A stretch of DNA of 64,000 nucleotides from Mucilaginibacter sp. dw_454 (GTDB lineage: Bacteria > Bacteroidota > Bacteroidia > Sphingobacteriales > Sphingobacteriaceae). The stretch spans positions 212,045 to 276,044 of the forward strand of contig NZ_JAAVVB010000007.1 of assembly GCF_018449775.1 (NCBI RefSeq), given 5' to 3'. Position numbers and translations under genes: made by a program. The notes beneath the pieces are model-generated. The model did not search any database. It saw only the letters and a program-made list of their open reading frames with translations, and was not told where the DNA came from. This document shows, piece by piece, positions 23,871 through 32,824 of the stretch (its first letter is position 1; each line of letters begins with the position of its first letter).

Positions 23871-25472
23871 CTATTTAGAACCAGCTCCTGATTGATCCAC
23901 CACCGCATAACTCGCCAATAAATTCACATTCGGATCTACTTTAATAGCGGACAGCTTTTTGCCTGCCGCCAAATGTACAGTTGTGCTGCGTTCGGTAATG
24001 TTCATGGTTTGCAGTTGTCCATCAATTTCAACTTCAAGCGGGAAAGCATATAAGTCGTTTTGTTTTTGCTCGACGGTAATATCCACTATCTTGGTTTTGG
24101 GGTCGAATTTCCAGGTTACCGCCAGGTCCGGGTGACCGGAGGTGTTGAGCCATTGATGAAAGAACGGCTTCAGGTTTTGTCCGCTGATGCCCTCCATCAC
24201 TTCGCGGAAATCGGACGTATTAGCATTGGCGCCCTGGTATTTCAGATAGTAGGTGTTGATGCCTTTCCAGAAAGCACCGTCGCCCAGCTTGCGGCGCAGC
24301 ATGTGCAAAAACCAACTGCCTTTTTCATAGCTGTTAGCATTGAGCAGCGGCATATAGTCGGTTTTAATCGTCGTGTCAACAACGGGTGTATAACGCTCTT
24401 TCTCAAAACGGATAACTTTTTTGCGCTGCGCGATCAAGCGCTTTTTCAAGGTATCGACACCATATTTGCTTTCCAGGTAGTAATTGGTAAGGTAGGTGGC
24501 AAAACCTTCGCTCAACCAAAGGTGGCGGAAATCTTTCTCGCTTACGGCATCGCCAAACCATTGGTGGGCAATTTCATGTGCCATCAGCTCCTCGATATCT
24601 TTGGTAGACGGCGACTCCTCAAAATAGAAGATACAACTGGCATTCTCCATACCGCCAAATATGGTTTTAGACTGTACGTTGGCCAGCTTTTTATAAGCGT
24701 ACGGGCCGATTTTGCTGATATAAAAAGGCAGGATGTCGCTGGCTACGGCATAGCTTTTAAAACCCTGTTGGGCATTTTCCGGGAAAACGTAAGTATAAAC
24801 CGGGATGCCGTTTACATCCTTGGGGTGGTCAATGGCAAAGTCGGCTACGCCGATCACCATGACCTTGGTTGGCAACGGTGCTGTTTCTGCCCAATGCGTT
24901 TTTTTTAGGTGACCGGGCAACACGCTTTCGCCAATCTTTAATCCATTGGCGATAACGGTGTAATGGTCGGGCGCGGTAACCATAAAATCAAGCGAGGCTT
25001 TGTCGGCAGGTTCATCCACGCAGGGTATCCAGTTGTGGGCACGATTTGGCCAGTTATCGCCAAAAAAAGTGCGCTTACCAAATTTATTGGTGGATATGAT
25101 CAGGCCATCGGCAGGTATGCCTTCGTAATAAATGGTGTAGGTTTTCTGAGTATTTTCTCTGGCTTTGGTGCTGATGTTGATCGCATCGCTATCCTGCTGA
25201 AAATGTACCGCATTGCCGTTTTCCAAAACACGGTTCACCGTCATGCCTTTGCCGTCGACTTTCTTTTTGACCAGGTCTATCTGGAAGATCCCGGGAGTTT
25301 TCAAAAACTTAACCAGGATCTCGGCTTTGCCTTTAATATTGTTATCGGCATCGTTGAGCCGGATGCTAAATCCATAGTGTAATACATCAATCAGAGCATC
25401 GGGCGATTGCGCCTTCGCAGACAGCGTAAATAGCGCATATCCCGCAAAAAAGTATAACCTCAGTTTGTTCAT
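23871..25472 (-). CDS. M1-family metallopeptidase, exported
   Basis: The protein is 533 residues with a signal peptide (FTLSAKAQS). It has the M1 substrate motif GGMENAS (about residue 263), the zinc site HEIAHQWF (His299, Glu300, His303) and the third ligand Glu322 in WLSEGFATYL. It is shorter than full aminopeptidase N and lacks the C-terminal helical domain, as in many Bacteroidota periplasmic M1 proteins. It should release N-terminal residues from peptides in the periplasm. It is followed by a terminator and has its own upstream region. Confidence 0.92.
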   Translation of the reverse strand: MNKLRLYFFAGYALFTLSAKAQSPDALIDVLHYGFSIRLNDADNNIKGKAEILVKFLKTPGIFQIDLVKKKVDGKGMTVNRVLENGNAVHFQQDSDAINISTKARENTQKTYTIYYEGIPADGLIISTNKFGKRTFFGDNWPNRAHNWIPCVDEPADKASLDFMVTAPDHYTVIANGLKIGESVLPGHLKKTHWAETAPLPTKVMVIGVADFAIDHPKDVNGIPVYTYVFPENAQQGFKSYAVASDILPFYISKIGPYAYKKLANVQSKTIFGGMENASCIFYFEESPSTKDIEELMAHEIAHQWFGDAVSEKDFRHLWLSEGFATYLTNYYLESKYGVDTLKKRLIAQRKKVIRFEKERYTPVVDTTIKTDYMPLLNANSYEKGSWFLHMLRRKLGDGAFWKGINTYYLKYQGANANTSDFREVMEGISGQNLKPFFHQWLNTSGHPDLAVTWKFDPKTKIVDITVEQKQNDLYAFPLEVEIDGQLQTMNITERSTTVHLAAGKKLSAIKVDPNVNLLASYAVVDQSGAGSK

Positions 25473-25580
25473 AGCATTACTATCTTACATGTAATAATAA
25501 GCTAAATTGTTCGATTTAAGAAGAAATTATATCACATGTTTGCGTTTTAATAAGACAAAGATTTTTTGTTATATTTGATT

Positions 25581-25748
25581 ATGACCATCGAGATAAAAAA
25601 ACCGGTTACCAAAGAAAAAGTACAACAGGCTATGGACGAGCTTGCTAAAACATCCGGTAAAAAAGGGTTACGCAACCATTTTGGAAAACTAAAACGTGGT
25701 ATTGACGGACTTGAATATCAAAAGCAAGTGAGGAATGACTGGGTTTGA
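25581..25748 (+). CDS. Antitoxin of a VapBC-type toxin-antitoxin pair
   Basis: The protein is 55 residues (MTIEIKKPVTKEKVQQAMDELAKTSGKK start). It is basic and helical, of the length and position of antitoxins preceding PIN toxins. The ATG at 25576-25581 region offers two starts; 25581 is preferred because an upstream TATATTTG box would overlap a longer form. It overlaps the toxin gene by 14 bases, the usual translational coupling. The DNA-binding fold is not clear from sequence. Confidence 0.7.
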   Translation: MTIEIKKPVTKEKVQQAMDELAKTSGKKGLRNHFGKLKRGIDGLEYQKQVRNDWV

Positions 25749-26097
25749 TTTTGTTGATGATACTAACTTTTTAATTGATGTTCACGAAGGCAGGGAAAAA
25801 GTAGAGCCATTTCTGGATTCTTCTGTTATTGTGTCGGTAATTACCGAAATAGAATTGCTTGGCAGGCATAAGATAACCCAAGAAGAACAACAAAAACTTC
25901 GTGCTATTTTGGATGATTGTATTGTTTTCGAGCTTACCGCTGAAATTAGGAGGCTGGCTATTGAGCTACGACAAAAAACCAAGATAAAAACGCCAGATGC
26001 GATAATAGCAGCCACTTCAAAATATCTTCAAATACCGTTGGTGTCATCTGACAAAGGGTTTAAAAATATAGAAGGCATAGAGCTTATATTAATTTAA
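25735..26097 (+). CDS. PIN-domain RNase toxin (VapC-like)
   Basis: The protein is 120 residues. Acidic residues stand at the PIN positions: DDTNFLID at the N-terminus, TEIELLG in the middle, KTPDAIIAATS near residue 88 and SSDKGF near 105. The family cleaves specific tRNA or rRNA when freed from its antitoxin. The pair is inserted between the M1 peptidase and ffh, both on the other strand, and looks like a small independently moving module. Confidence 0.9.
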   Translation: MTGFDFVDDTNFLIDVHEGREKVEPFLDSSVIVSVITEIELLGRHKITQEEQQKLRAILDDCIVFELTAEIRRLAIELRQKTKIKTPDAIIAATSKYLQIPLVSSDKGFKNIEGIELILI

Positions 26098-26124
26098 GCC
26101 GACAGAAAATCGCCCGTTCAAAAA

Positions 26125-26149
26125 CATAAAAAGCGACCTAAGTCGCTTT
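26125..26149. terminator. Bidirectional intrinsic terminator between the toxin and ffh
   Basis: AAAGCGAC (26130-26137) and GTCGCTTT (26142-26149) pair around CTAA. On the minus strand the stem is followed by a T-rich tract, ending ffh, and on the plus strand it serves the toxin gene less strongly. Confidence 0.75.
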
Positions 26150-26163
26150 CTGTGTTTTTGAGG

Positions 26164-27489
26164 TTATCTCGGCATTCGTTTCATCATGGCGGCCATGGCT
26201 GCCGGATTACTCATTTGCTTCATTACCTTCCGCATATCTTCAAACTGTTTGATCAGGCGATTAACCTCGGTAAGGTCCTTACCCGAGCCCTTGGCTATAC
26301 GGTTACGGCGACTTTGGTTAATCAAATCGGGGTTTTCTTTTTCGGCCGGAGTCATGGATTGGATGATGGCCTCAATGCTTTTAAAGGCATCATCTGGTAC
26401 ATCAACATCCTTCATCATTTTACCCACGCCCGGTATCATGCCCATCAGATCTTTCATGTTACCCATTTTCTTGATCTGCTGGATCTGGCTGTAAAAGTCG
26501 TTAAAGTCGAATTTATTTTTGCGGATCTTCTTTTGTAGTTCGGCAGCTTCTTTTTCGTCAAACTGCATTTGCGCGCGTTCAACCAAAGAAACCACGTCGC
26601 CCATGCCCAATATCCGCGACGCCATACGATCTGGGTGGAAAACATCAATAGCTTCCATCTTTTCGCCGGTACCGATGAATTTGATAGGCTTGTTAACAAC
26701 AGATTTGATAGATAGCGCGGCACCGCCACGGGTATCGCCATCCAGCTTGGTTAGTACTACACCGGTAAAGTCAAGTCGGTCATTGAATACTTTAGCGGTA
26801 TTCACCGCATCCTGGCCGGTCATGGAATCTACCACAAACAAAATCTCGTGCGGGTTGATAGCTGCTTTAACCTGCTCGATCTCCACCATCATAGCCTCAT
26901 CGATAGCCAAACGGCCTGCGGTGTCAATGATGACGATGTTGTTGCCGTTTTGTTTTGCTTGCGCGATACCTTCGCGGGCAATAGCTATCGGGTCCTTCGA
27001 CTCGCGGTTGGTATAAACCGGAACGCCAATCTGTTCACCCAGCACCATCAATTGGTCGATAGCTGCAGGGCGGTAAATATCGTCGGCAACTAATAGAGGC
27101 TTTTTATTTTTCTGTGTTTTAAGATAGTTGGCCAGCTTGCCGGTGAACGTGGTTTTACCAGCACCATTAAGGCCTGCGATTAATATAATGGTTGGCGATG
27201 CAGATACGTTAAGCTCTGCAGTAGTGCCACCCATCAAAGCAGCCAGCTCATCGTTCATGAGCTTGGTGAGCAACTGACCCGGCGAAACAGACGTTAGTAC
27301 GTTAGCCCCCAGTGCTTTTTGCCTTACATCATCAGTAAATGCTTTGGCGGTTTTATAGTTTACGTCGGCGTCTAAAAGAGCTTTTCTGATCTCTTTCATA
27401 GTTTCGGCCACGTTTATTTCTGTAATAGTTCCCTGGCCCTTCAGGACCTTGAACGCCCTGTCGAGTTTATCCGAAAGATTTTCAAACAT
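26164..27489 (-). CDS. ffh: Signal recognition particle GTPase Ffh
   Basis: The protein is 441 residues, the normal length. It has the N domain (1-90), the G domain with LIAGLNGAGKTTFTGKLA (P-loop), DDIYRPAA, VIIDTAGRLAID, LTKLDGDTRGGAAL and GTGEKMEAIDVF, and the methionine-rich M domain (GMIPGVGKMMKDV, QSRRNRIAKGSGK), which binds SRP RNA and signal sequences. It delivers nascent membrane proteins to the translocon with FtsY. Essential housekeeping gene with no anomalies. Confidence 0.98.
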   Translation of the reverse strand: MFENLSDKLDRAFKVLKGQGTITEINVAETMKEIRKALLDADVNYKTAKAFTDDVRQKALGANVLTSVSPGQLLTKLMNDELAALMGGTTAELNVSASPTIILIAGLNGAGKTTFTGKLANYLKTQKNKKPLLVADDIYRPAAIDQLMVLGEQIGVPVYTNRESKDPIAIAREGIAQAKQNGNNIVIIDTAGRLAIDEAMMVEIEQVKAAINPHEILFVVDSMTGQDAVNTAKVFNDRLDFTGVVLTKLDGDTRGGAALSIKSVVNKPIKFIGTGEKMEAIDVFHPDRMASRILGMGDVVSLVERAQMQFDEKEAAELQKKIRKNKFDFNDFYSQIQQIKKMGNMKDLMGMIPGVGKMMKDVDVPDDAFKSIEAIIQSMTPAEKENPDLINQSRRNRIAKGSGKDLTEVNRLIKQFEDMRKVMKQMSNPAAMAAMMKRMPR

Positions 27490-27604
27490 ATTTACTTGGT
27501 ACTTTAATTAAGCTTTTTGAGGTTACAAAGGTATGATTTTGTATCAATTATGCCTTAACGCCCGCCAACAGATCGCCAGAATAAAGAAAGAAATTAAACT
27601 GGCC

Positions 27605-28645
27605 CTAATAAGGGAAGTGATAAGAAAGCCCCATATACAACCCTTCCGTGGCCTGCGGGTCTGCTTTTTGGCTTCTGTCGTATATAAATGTACTATTCAT
27701 AGAAACACTGAACAGGCGGGTTACCTGCGCACTTAAGCCGGCATCTATACGATGACTAATGAATTTAACATTCTCCTGGTAAGGTATAAATAGTTGATAA
27801 CGGGTAGTAAGGTGCAGCGTATTTCTTTTGTCAAGCATTTTATCTACAGCTGCAACCAACTGAAATGCCAGATCATTATGGAAGGTTTTTCCGATAGGCA
27901 CATTGTTATTATTACCTCCATTGTTGTGATATACCGTCGTGTCTATCATAAAGGTTTGGCGGGCAGTACCGGTACCTATACGTAAATCAAACCAGGGTTT
28001 AGGTTTATATTCAAAACCAATAGATTCGGTCAGATAACCCGGCGCCATAAATCGGGATATTAAAGATGGCGGCAATTGAGTATGATAATCGGGCTGATCA
28101 TAGTTATAACCTTTGTCAAACTGCGACTGGAAGTTTAATGAGCCAAAGAAAAACCAGCTTTTCGACATTTGGCTGGCTACCTTATTATCAAACCATAACC
28201 AGTCGTCTGATTTTCTGGAACCCTGGCCTTTATTCTTCGATTTTGCATAACGCATTTGCAGATCCGGCACGTAATCAAATGTTCCTTTATGATATTCGGC
28301 CTTATATTCAAAATTAGCGCCTATAGCCATAGCGTTTGTACCACCCGCCGCATAGTTATTACTAAAGGATGATTGGTTGAAATTGATACCAAGCGTAATC
28401 CATTTATGCCAGTAACTAACGTGGTAATCCAGCATAGTAACGGGTATTAACTCTTGCTTGAGTTGGATGGTGCGGCTGCGCACCGGTAAAGAGTTTTTGG
28501 GCGCATCAATACGATACCTGTTTAAAATAGCAGTATCTATTTTTACACTGTCTTTTCTTGTTGTGTCTGTGTTTTGCGCTGATGCGGAAAACGTTGCACA
28601 CGTTAAGAGTATTAAAAAAAGATATCCAGGTATGTTTTTATGCAT
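27605..28645 (-). CDS. DUF3078 family outer-membrane protein
   Basis: The protein is 346 residues with a signal peptide (TFSASAQN). The body has the DUF3078 pattern: WHKWITLGINFNQSSFSNNYAAGG, then repeated aromatic beta strands (SWFFFGSLNFQSQF, YLTESIGFEYKP) and a C-terminal LYMGLSYHFPY strand ending in an aromatic residue, as in outer-membrane barrels. Function is unknown in the family. The gene stands alone between ffh and the CarboxypepD_reg-like gene. Confidence 0.85.
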   Translation of the reverse strand: MHKNIPGYLFLILLTCATFSASAQNTDTTRKDSVKIDTAILNRYRIDAPKNSLPVRSRTIQLKQELIPVTMLDYHVSYWHKWITLGINFNQSSFSNNYAAGGTNAMAIGANFEYKAEYHKGTFDYVPDLQMRYAKSKNKGQGSRKSDDWLWFDNKVASQMSKSWFFFGSLNFQSQFDKGYNYDQPDYHTQLPPSLISRFMAPGYLTESIGFEYKPKPWFDLRIGTGTARQTFMIDTTVYHNNGGNNNNVPIGKTFHNDLAFQLVAAVDKMLDKRNTLHLTTRYQLFIPYQENVKFISHRIDAGLSAQVTRLFSVSMNSTFIYDRSQKADPQATEGLYMGLSYHFPY

Positions 28646-28720
28646 AGATAGACAAAGAAACGCATTTTCCTTTTAAATCAGATAGCCTAAACGCTATAAG
28701 GTTTAACCGGGATGAAAAAT

Positions 28721-29479
28721 TTATTTTTTTAATGTGTCCAGCCGCGATAGCGGAATTAAAGCATGCGCGGCCGGATTACGTAAATAACGCCTTAAATTGG
28801 TATGTATGGAAGTTATAAACTCGTACTCGCTGGCGGTTGCTAAAAAGTAATACCCCGGGCGATATTTATTCATAAAATCCGTTAGCTTGTCGCCGGACAA
28901 GCCGGTTATACGTGCAACAAACGCCCTGTTAAAACGCGAATCTACCACATCTTGTTTGTAATCATTTGCAATTGTTTGGCGCAGATGTGCTGCATTGCGC
29001 CCTTCGCGGCTCAGGGCATTCCATATGGCATCAATGCCTAAGCCAACGCCCAGGCCGGGGGTAAGCGTCAGAAAATCATCGTCAGCTAATGAGCCATAAG
29101 CCTTGCCATAATCTTTTTTCTTGGCGGCCAAACGTGCATCAGGATCCAATTTTAAATCATGAATGTTTACCGGCTTTAATTGTATAGACGTTGGTTTAAG
29201 GTAAACAGCAATAGGCGTAAAATCTTTAACTACGATGGTATCCGGGTGATGCTGCGCTTGCGAGAAAACCAGCTTGTCGCCAGGTTTGGCGCCAACCTCG
29301 AAGGTGCCATTTATATTATCGTACGAATAATAGCCGGTGGTTAAATTAGAAATATTAACCCGCGACAACCGGTCCTTGCTATCGGTATCAAATATAATTC
29401 CTGAAAGGGTGGTGGTTTCCTGGGCCAGTGCCCGCGCACCTATTAAAATGCAGATAAAAAAGATTAGCGCGGGTTTCAT
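28721..29479 (-). CDS. Exported protein with carboxypeptidase-regulatory-like domain
   Basis: The protein is 252 residues with a signal peptide ending near ARALAQ. Residues 20-90 are a CarboxypepD_reg-like beta-sandwich (TTLSGIIFDTDSKDRLSRVNIS, then YDNINGTFEVGAKPGDKLVFS), the prealbumin-like plug extension often seen on Bacteroidota surface proteins. The rest is helical and unassigned. It is not fused to a barrel here. Likely periplasmic or surface role, otherwise unknown. Confidence 0.75.
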   Translation of the reverse strand: MKPALIFFICILIGARALAQETTTLSGIIFDTDSKDRLSRVNISNLTTGYYSYDNINGTFEVGAKPGDKLVFSQAQHHPDTIVVKDFTPIAVYLKPTSIQLKPVNIHDLKLDPDARLAAKKKDYGKAYGSLADDDFLTLTPGLGVGLGIDAIWNALSREGRNAAHLRQTIANDYKQDVVDSRFNRAFVARITGLSGDKLTDFMNKYRPGYYFLATASEYEFITSIHTNLRRYLRNPAAHALIPLSRLDTLKK

Positions 29480-29543
29480 TAACAGACAAAACTAATTTAA
29501 TGGTTGGGTTGCGGCGAAATATTTAACAATAATTAACGGGATC

Positions 29544-30434
29544 TCACTTTGCAATCACCAACGTTTGGCCAATTTTAATTGTGTTATCAGCCATATTATT
29601 TAAAGCCTTAAGCTCGTCAACAGTTAAACCAAAACGCTTGGAAATGTTGTATAGTGTGTCGCCTGTTTTTATAGTATACAATTTGGCGGTTGGGGTGTTT
29701 TGTACCAACGAGTCTTTTACGGCCCTACCTATATTTTGGTTGATTTGCGATAACACGCGATCTTCTCGTTTAATTTTTTGGACCTCTCCTTCAGGGCGGT
29801 CATATTGGTCAAGGTGATATTTTTCTATTATGCCAATCACCAGCTCCGGGTATTTGGGGTTGGTAGCATAGCCCGCCTGCTTTAAGCCATAGGCCCAACC
29901 TTTGTAATCATTTTTATCCAGCTCGAACAATGATGCGTAACGTTTTCTTTTTAAAAACTCAGAATGATCTCGGTATGAATCTTCTGGATGATCATAAACG
30001 CGGAAGCAATCATTTACCAGGTCGTCGTCTTTATAATAGCTGCGGCCCTTCCAGTCGCTGGTGCATTTAATGCCGAAATGATTGTTTGCAATCTTGGCCA
30101 GATCGCCATTGCCATTACCCGACTCAAACAAACCCTGCGCTAATGTGATACTGGCCGGGATGCCATAGAGGTTCATTTCTTGTATGGCGATGGTTTTGAA
30201 ACGGTCGATATAAGAAAGGGCGGTAAAAGGTACGTAAGCTGCTATAGCGTCCTTGCGCTCGCGCTTAATAACGTCGTTATTGTGATTAGCCTCGGTGTTT
30301 GAAATGAGATTAATGCCCGGGGAATTGCTGATGGCCCGTCGATGCGCCGAGCAAGATGATAAAAGCGCCGTAACGGCAAACAAATAGTTTATAATTTGCC
30401 CATGGGCAATAGCTCGGGGCCTTGCATTAGTCAT
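29544..30434 (-). CDS. Glucosaminidase (FlgJ-like) with C-terminal LysM domain
   Basis: The protein is 296 residues with an N-terminal membrane anchor or lipoprotein signal (LLSSCSAHRR). The glucosaminidase domain (about 75-205) has ASITLAQGLFESGNGNGDLA with the catalytic Glu, NNHFGIKC, and YKGWAYGLKQAGYAT. The end is one LysM repeat (YTIKTGDTLYNISKRFGLTVDELKALN) that binds peptidoglycan. It cleaves the glycan strand. It lies 17 bases downstream of a second glucosaminidase gene on the same strand, so the two are likely co-transcribed. Confidence 0.92.
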   Translation of the reverse strand: MTNARPRAIAHGQIINYLFAVTALLSSCSAHRRAISNSPGINLISNTEANHNNDVIKRERKDAIAAYVPFTALSYIDRFKTIAIQEMNLYGIPASITLAQGLFESGNGNGDLAKIANNHFGIKCTSDWKGRSYYKDDDLVNDCFRVYDHPEDSYRDHSEFLKRKRYASLFELDKNDYKGWAYGLKQAGYATNPKYPELVIGIIEKYHLDQYDRPEGEVQKIKREDRVLSQINQNIGRAVKDSLVQNTPTAKLYTIKTGDTLYNISKRFGLTVDELKALNNMADNTIKIGQTLVIAK

Positions 30435-30450
30435 GCTGCCAAAATAGGAT

Positions 30451-31014
30451 TTATTTTTTTAAGTCGGGAGCGTCTGCAGGCGTTGTAGTAACCTGGGCGG
30501 TTTGAGCTTGCTCTGCCGGGGTTTGATCCAGATCATTTAGCTGATACTTGCGAATGATGCCCAATACCTGAGCTCCCCATTTGCGGCTGCTGGCATATCC
30601 GCTTTTTTGTATGCCTTTAACCCATTTTACATAATCATACTGGGTAAGCTGGTCAGAGATGCGGCCCAGTTGCTGACGCTGGGTGATGATACGTGCAAAA
30701 TCGTCGAACGATTCTAAAATAGAATCATACTTTTTGTAAGCCGATCTTACTTTCTTTTGATGTTTGTAGAACACGGCACCGCCGCCGCCCTTAACACCAA
30801 ATTGGTTATTTAAATTTTGAGCGATAGTGCTGTTGCCGCAGCCCGACTCATGCATGGCGATGCCTAAAATAATGCTGGCGGGGATACCCGTTTCATGCAT
30901 AATTTGTATGGCATTGTCTTTAAATTGTTCGATGTAAGCTAACGACGTGTTTTTTTGCGAAAATGCGCCGAATGACGCGGTAAGTAACGCTAAAATCAGT
31001 AAGGTTTTCTTCAT
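30451..31014 (-). CDS. Glucosaminidase domain protein, exported
   Basis: The protein is 187 residues with a signal peptide (SFGAFSQ). The single glucosaminidase domain has GIPASIILGIAMHESGCGNSTIAQNLNNQFGVKG and VKWVKGIQKSGYASSRKWG, the same frame as its neighbour at 29544 but without LysM. It begins two bases after the stop of the O-methyltransferase gene on the minus strand, so three genes (31655 to 29544) probably form one transcript. Role: peptidoglycan turnover. Confidence 0.9.
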   Translation of the reverse strand: MKKTLLILALLTASFGAFSQKNTSLAYIEQFKDNAIQIMHETGIPASIILGIAMHESGCGNSTIAQNLNNQFGVKGGGGAVFYKHQKKVRSAYKKYDSILESFDDFARIITQRQQLGRISDQLTQYDYVKWVKGIQKSGYASSRKWGAQVLGIIRKYQLNDLDQTPAEQAQTAQVTTTPADAPDLKK

Positions 31015-31016
31015 AA

Positions 31017-31655
31017 TTATTTTTTTCTGATGAGCAGAATGCCATCGCGCACCGGTAGTATGAGTTTTTCAACCCGGGTGTCGGCAGCTATGCTGTCATT
31101 TAGTTTACGGAAGCTCTCGGTATCGGCGTCTTTTTCGGGGCCGTAAACCTTTCCTTTCCACAAAACATTATCAATTATTATGATCCCTCCGGATCTGACT
31201 TGATTTAAAATCAAGTCAAAGTAAAGTAAATTATTCTTTTTATCCGCATCAATGAACACCATATCAAACACTTCTGAGTTTAAAGTGGCCAATACTTGCT
31301 CTGCGGGGCCAAAATGCTGCTGGATTTTTTTTTCAACATCTGTTAGCGAAAAATGTTTTTTCAGCATTTCTTCCATTTCGGTATTCACCTCAATGGTATG
31401 TATAATGCCATCCTCTGTCAGCCCTTCGGCCAGGCAAATGGTGGCATAACCGGTAAAAGTGCCAATCTCCAGAATGCGCCGCGGCCCCGTCATTTTGCTC
31501 AGCATGCTCAGCAATCTACCCTGATAATGGCCCGAAAGCATGTTAGGCTTAAGTACCTTTAAATAGGTCTCGCGGTTAATAAACTGCAGGGCCTCGGGTT
31601 CCGGTTCGCAATGGTTATTCAGGTACGTTTGTAAGTCGTCTGGCAAAATTTCCAT
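31017..31655 (-). CDS. Class I O-methyltransferase (catechol/caffeoyl-CoA type)
   Basis: The protein is 212 residues, the full length for the family. It has the SAM motif RILEIGTFTGYATICLAEGL, the metal-binding region FDMVFIDADKKNNLLYFDLI (Asp in IDADK) and IIIDNVLWKGKV, all typical of small cation-dependent O-methyltransferases. Substrate in Bacteroidota is not settled; some of the family modify small phenolics or wobble uridine in tRNA (TrmR). First gene of the glucosaminidase operon by position. Confidence 0.92.
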   Translation of the reverse strand: MEILPDDLQTYLNNHCEPEPEALQFINRETYLKVLKPNMLSGHYQGRLLSMLSKMTGPRRILEIGTFTGYATICLAEGLTEDGIIHTIEVNTEMEEMLKKHFSLTDVEKKIQQHFGPAEQVLATLNSEVFDMVFIDADKKNNLLYFDLILNQVRSGGIIIIDNVLWKGKVYGPEKDADTESFRKLNDSIAADTRVEKLILPVRDGILLIRKK

Positions 31656-31751
31656 GGGGCAAAGGTAAGCATTTTGAAATAAATGGTTTTTTGAGACGGT
31701 ATTTCGGCTATAGTTTACCTATTTTCGACACTATATCATCAATAAAACACA

Positions 31752-32240
31752 ATGAAAAACACTTTAATCAAAATAGTTTTTGCAGGCCTATTTATATTGC
31801 CTTTCGCATCGTTAGCACAAGGCGTAAAAATTACCGGTGAGGTGGCTACCCCATTGACTATCGACGCCACCACCCTGCACCAGTTTAAACAAACTACCGT
31901 AACGCGTAAAGATAAAGATGGCAAAGTTGATCATACCTATACCGGCGTTACGCTGTCTGATATTTTAAAACAAGCCGGCGTCGCCATGGAAGATCAGCTG
32001 AAAGGAAAAAACCTAACCAAATGTGTGTTGGTGGATGCAGCTGATAACTACGAAGTAGCCTTTGCGCTGGCGGAGTTGGATAAAAACTACACCGACCGTT
32101 TGATTATCCTGGCTGATACCGTTGACGGCAAACCGCTACCTACTGGCGAGGGTCCGTTCAGAATAATTGTACAGGACGAAAAAAAACCGGCTCGCTGCGT
32201 TAGGCAGGTAACCGGTTTAAAAGTGGTTTTTTTGAAGTAG
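31752..32240 (+). CDS. Small exported protein with molybdopterin-oxidoreductase-like fold
   Basis: The protein is 162 residues with a signal peptide ending at SLAQG. The mature part matches the sulfite-oxidase-type molybdopterin-binding fold in shortened form: ITGEVATPLTID, HTYTGVTLSDILKQAGV and EGPFRIIVQDEKKPARCVRQV. The usual catalytic Cys region is absent, so it may not carry the cofactor. It is divergent from the O-methyltransferase gene. Confidence 0.75.
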   Translation: MKNTLIKIVFAGLFILPFASLAQGVKITGEVATPLTIDATTLHQFKQTTVTRKDKDGKVDHTYTGVTLSDILKQAGVAMEDQLKGKNLTKCVLVDAADNYEVAFALAELDKNYTDRLIILADTVDGKPLPTGEGPFRIIVQDEKKPARCVRQVTGLKVVFLK

Positions 32241-32252
32241 TTGATTTTTGCA

Positions 32253-32681
32253 TTAAGACGCAGGTTCCAACTTTCTATAGGCCTCTGTAAACGCCGATCC
32301 ATCCGGGTAAGAAAACCCAATGGTTAATATCTTTTTATCAGCGCTAAACTCGTAGCTAATTTTAAAGCCTTTGGGGGCAAGATCCTCTAATTTGTCGGCC
32401 TCTCTGCAAGTTTGGTCATCGTCAACGGCATAAAATCCGCGGCCCTTAATAATTGACCCTGTGTTTTGTACCCTTATAATAGAAAAGCTGCCATCAGCGT
32501 AGTATATTTTGATGTAGCCCGGAGGGTAATTACCTAAAGGACTGCCATTAGCCGCCGATTTATACAGTTCCCAGATGCCAACGAATGGGGCGGTCTTAGC
32601 ATCTGTTTTTTGTGCAAAAGCAGTAGTTGTGACAAAATAAAAGGATAACAATACGGCGATAAATTTTAGGTTGGTTTTCAT
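32253..32681 (-). CDS. DUF4488-like exported lipocalin-type protein
   Basis: The protein is 142 residues with a signal peptide (TTTAFAQK). The mature sequence APFVGIWELYKSAANG, YIKIYYADGSFSIIRV and GRGFYAVDD has the beta-strand pattern of DUF4488/lipocalin-like proteins common in Bacteroidota. Ligand unknown. It ends convergent with the preceding gene, 12 bases apart. Confidence 0.75.
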   Translation of the reverse strand: MKTNLKFIAVLLSFYFVTTTAFAQKTDAKTAPFVGIWELYKSAANGSPLGNYPPGYIKIYYADGSFSIIRVQNTGSIIKGRGFYAVDDDQTCREADKLEDLAPKGFKISYEFSADKKILTIGFSYPDGSAFTEAYRKLEPAS

Positions 32682-32716
32682 AGGCGTTTAAGTTTTAGTG
32701 GTTAATTCAAATATAT

Positions 32717-32824
32717 ACCTTGATTTTTAGGATTTAAGGATTTTCTTGATTTTTGATTGCAAAATTTTGAGATACGATTATCGCGCTGCAATCAAGGTAA
32801 TCCTTAAATCCTAAAAATCAAGGT
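32717..32824. repeat. 26-bp perfect inverted repeat pair overlapping the ruvX end
   Basis: The arm at 32717-32742 (beginning ACCTTGATTTTTAGG) is the exact reverse complement of 32799-32824, with 56 bases between. A second pair (GATTGC/GCAATC) lies inside. The right arm overlaps the last codons of ruvX by 7 bases. It is probably a dispersed palindromic element that also ends transcription. Confidence 0.8.
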
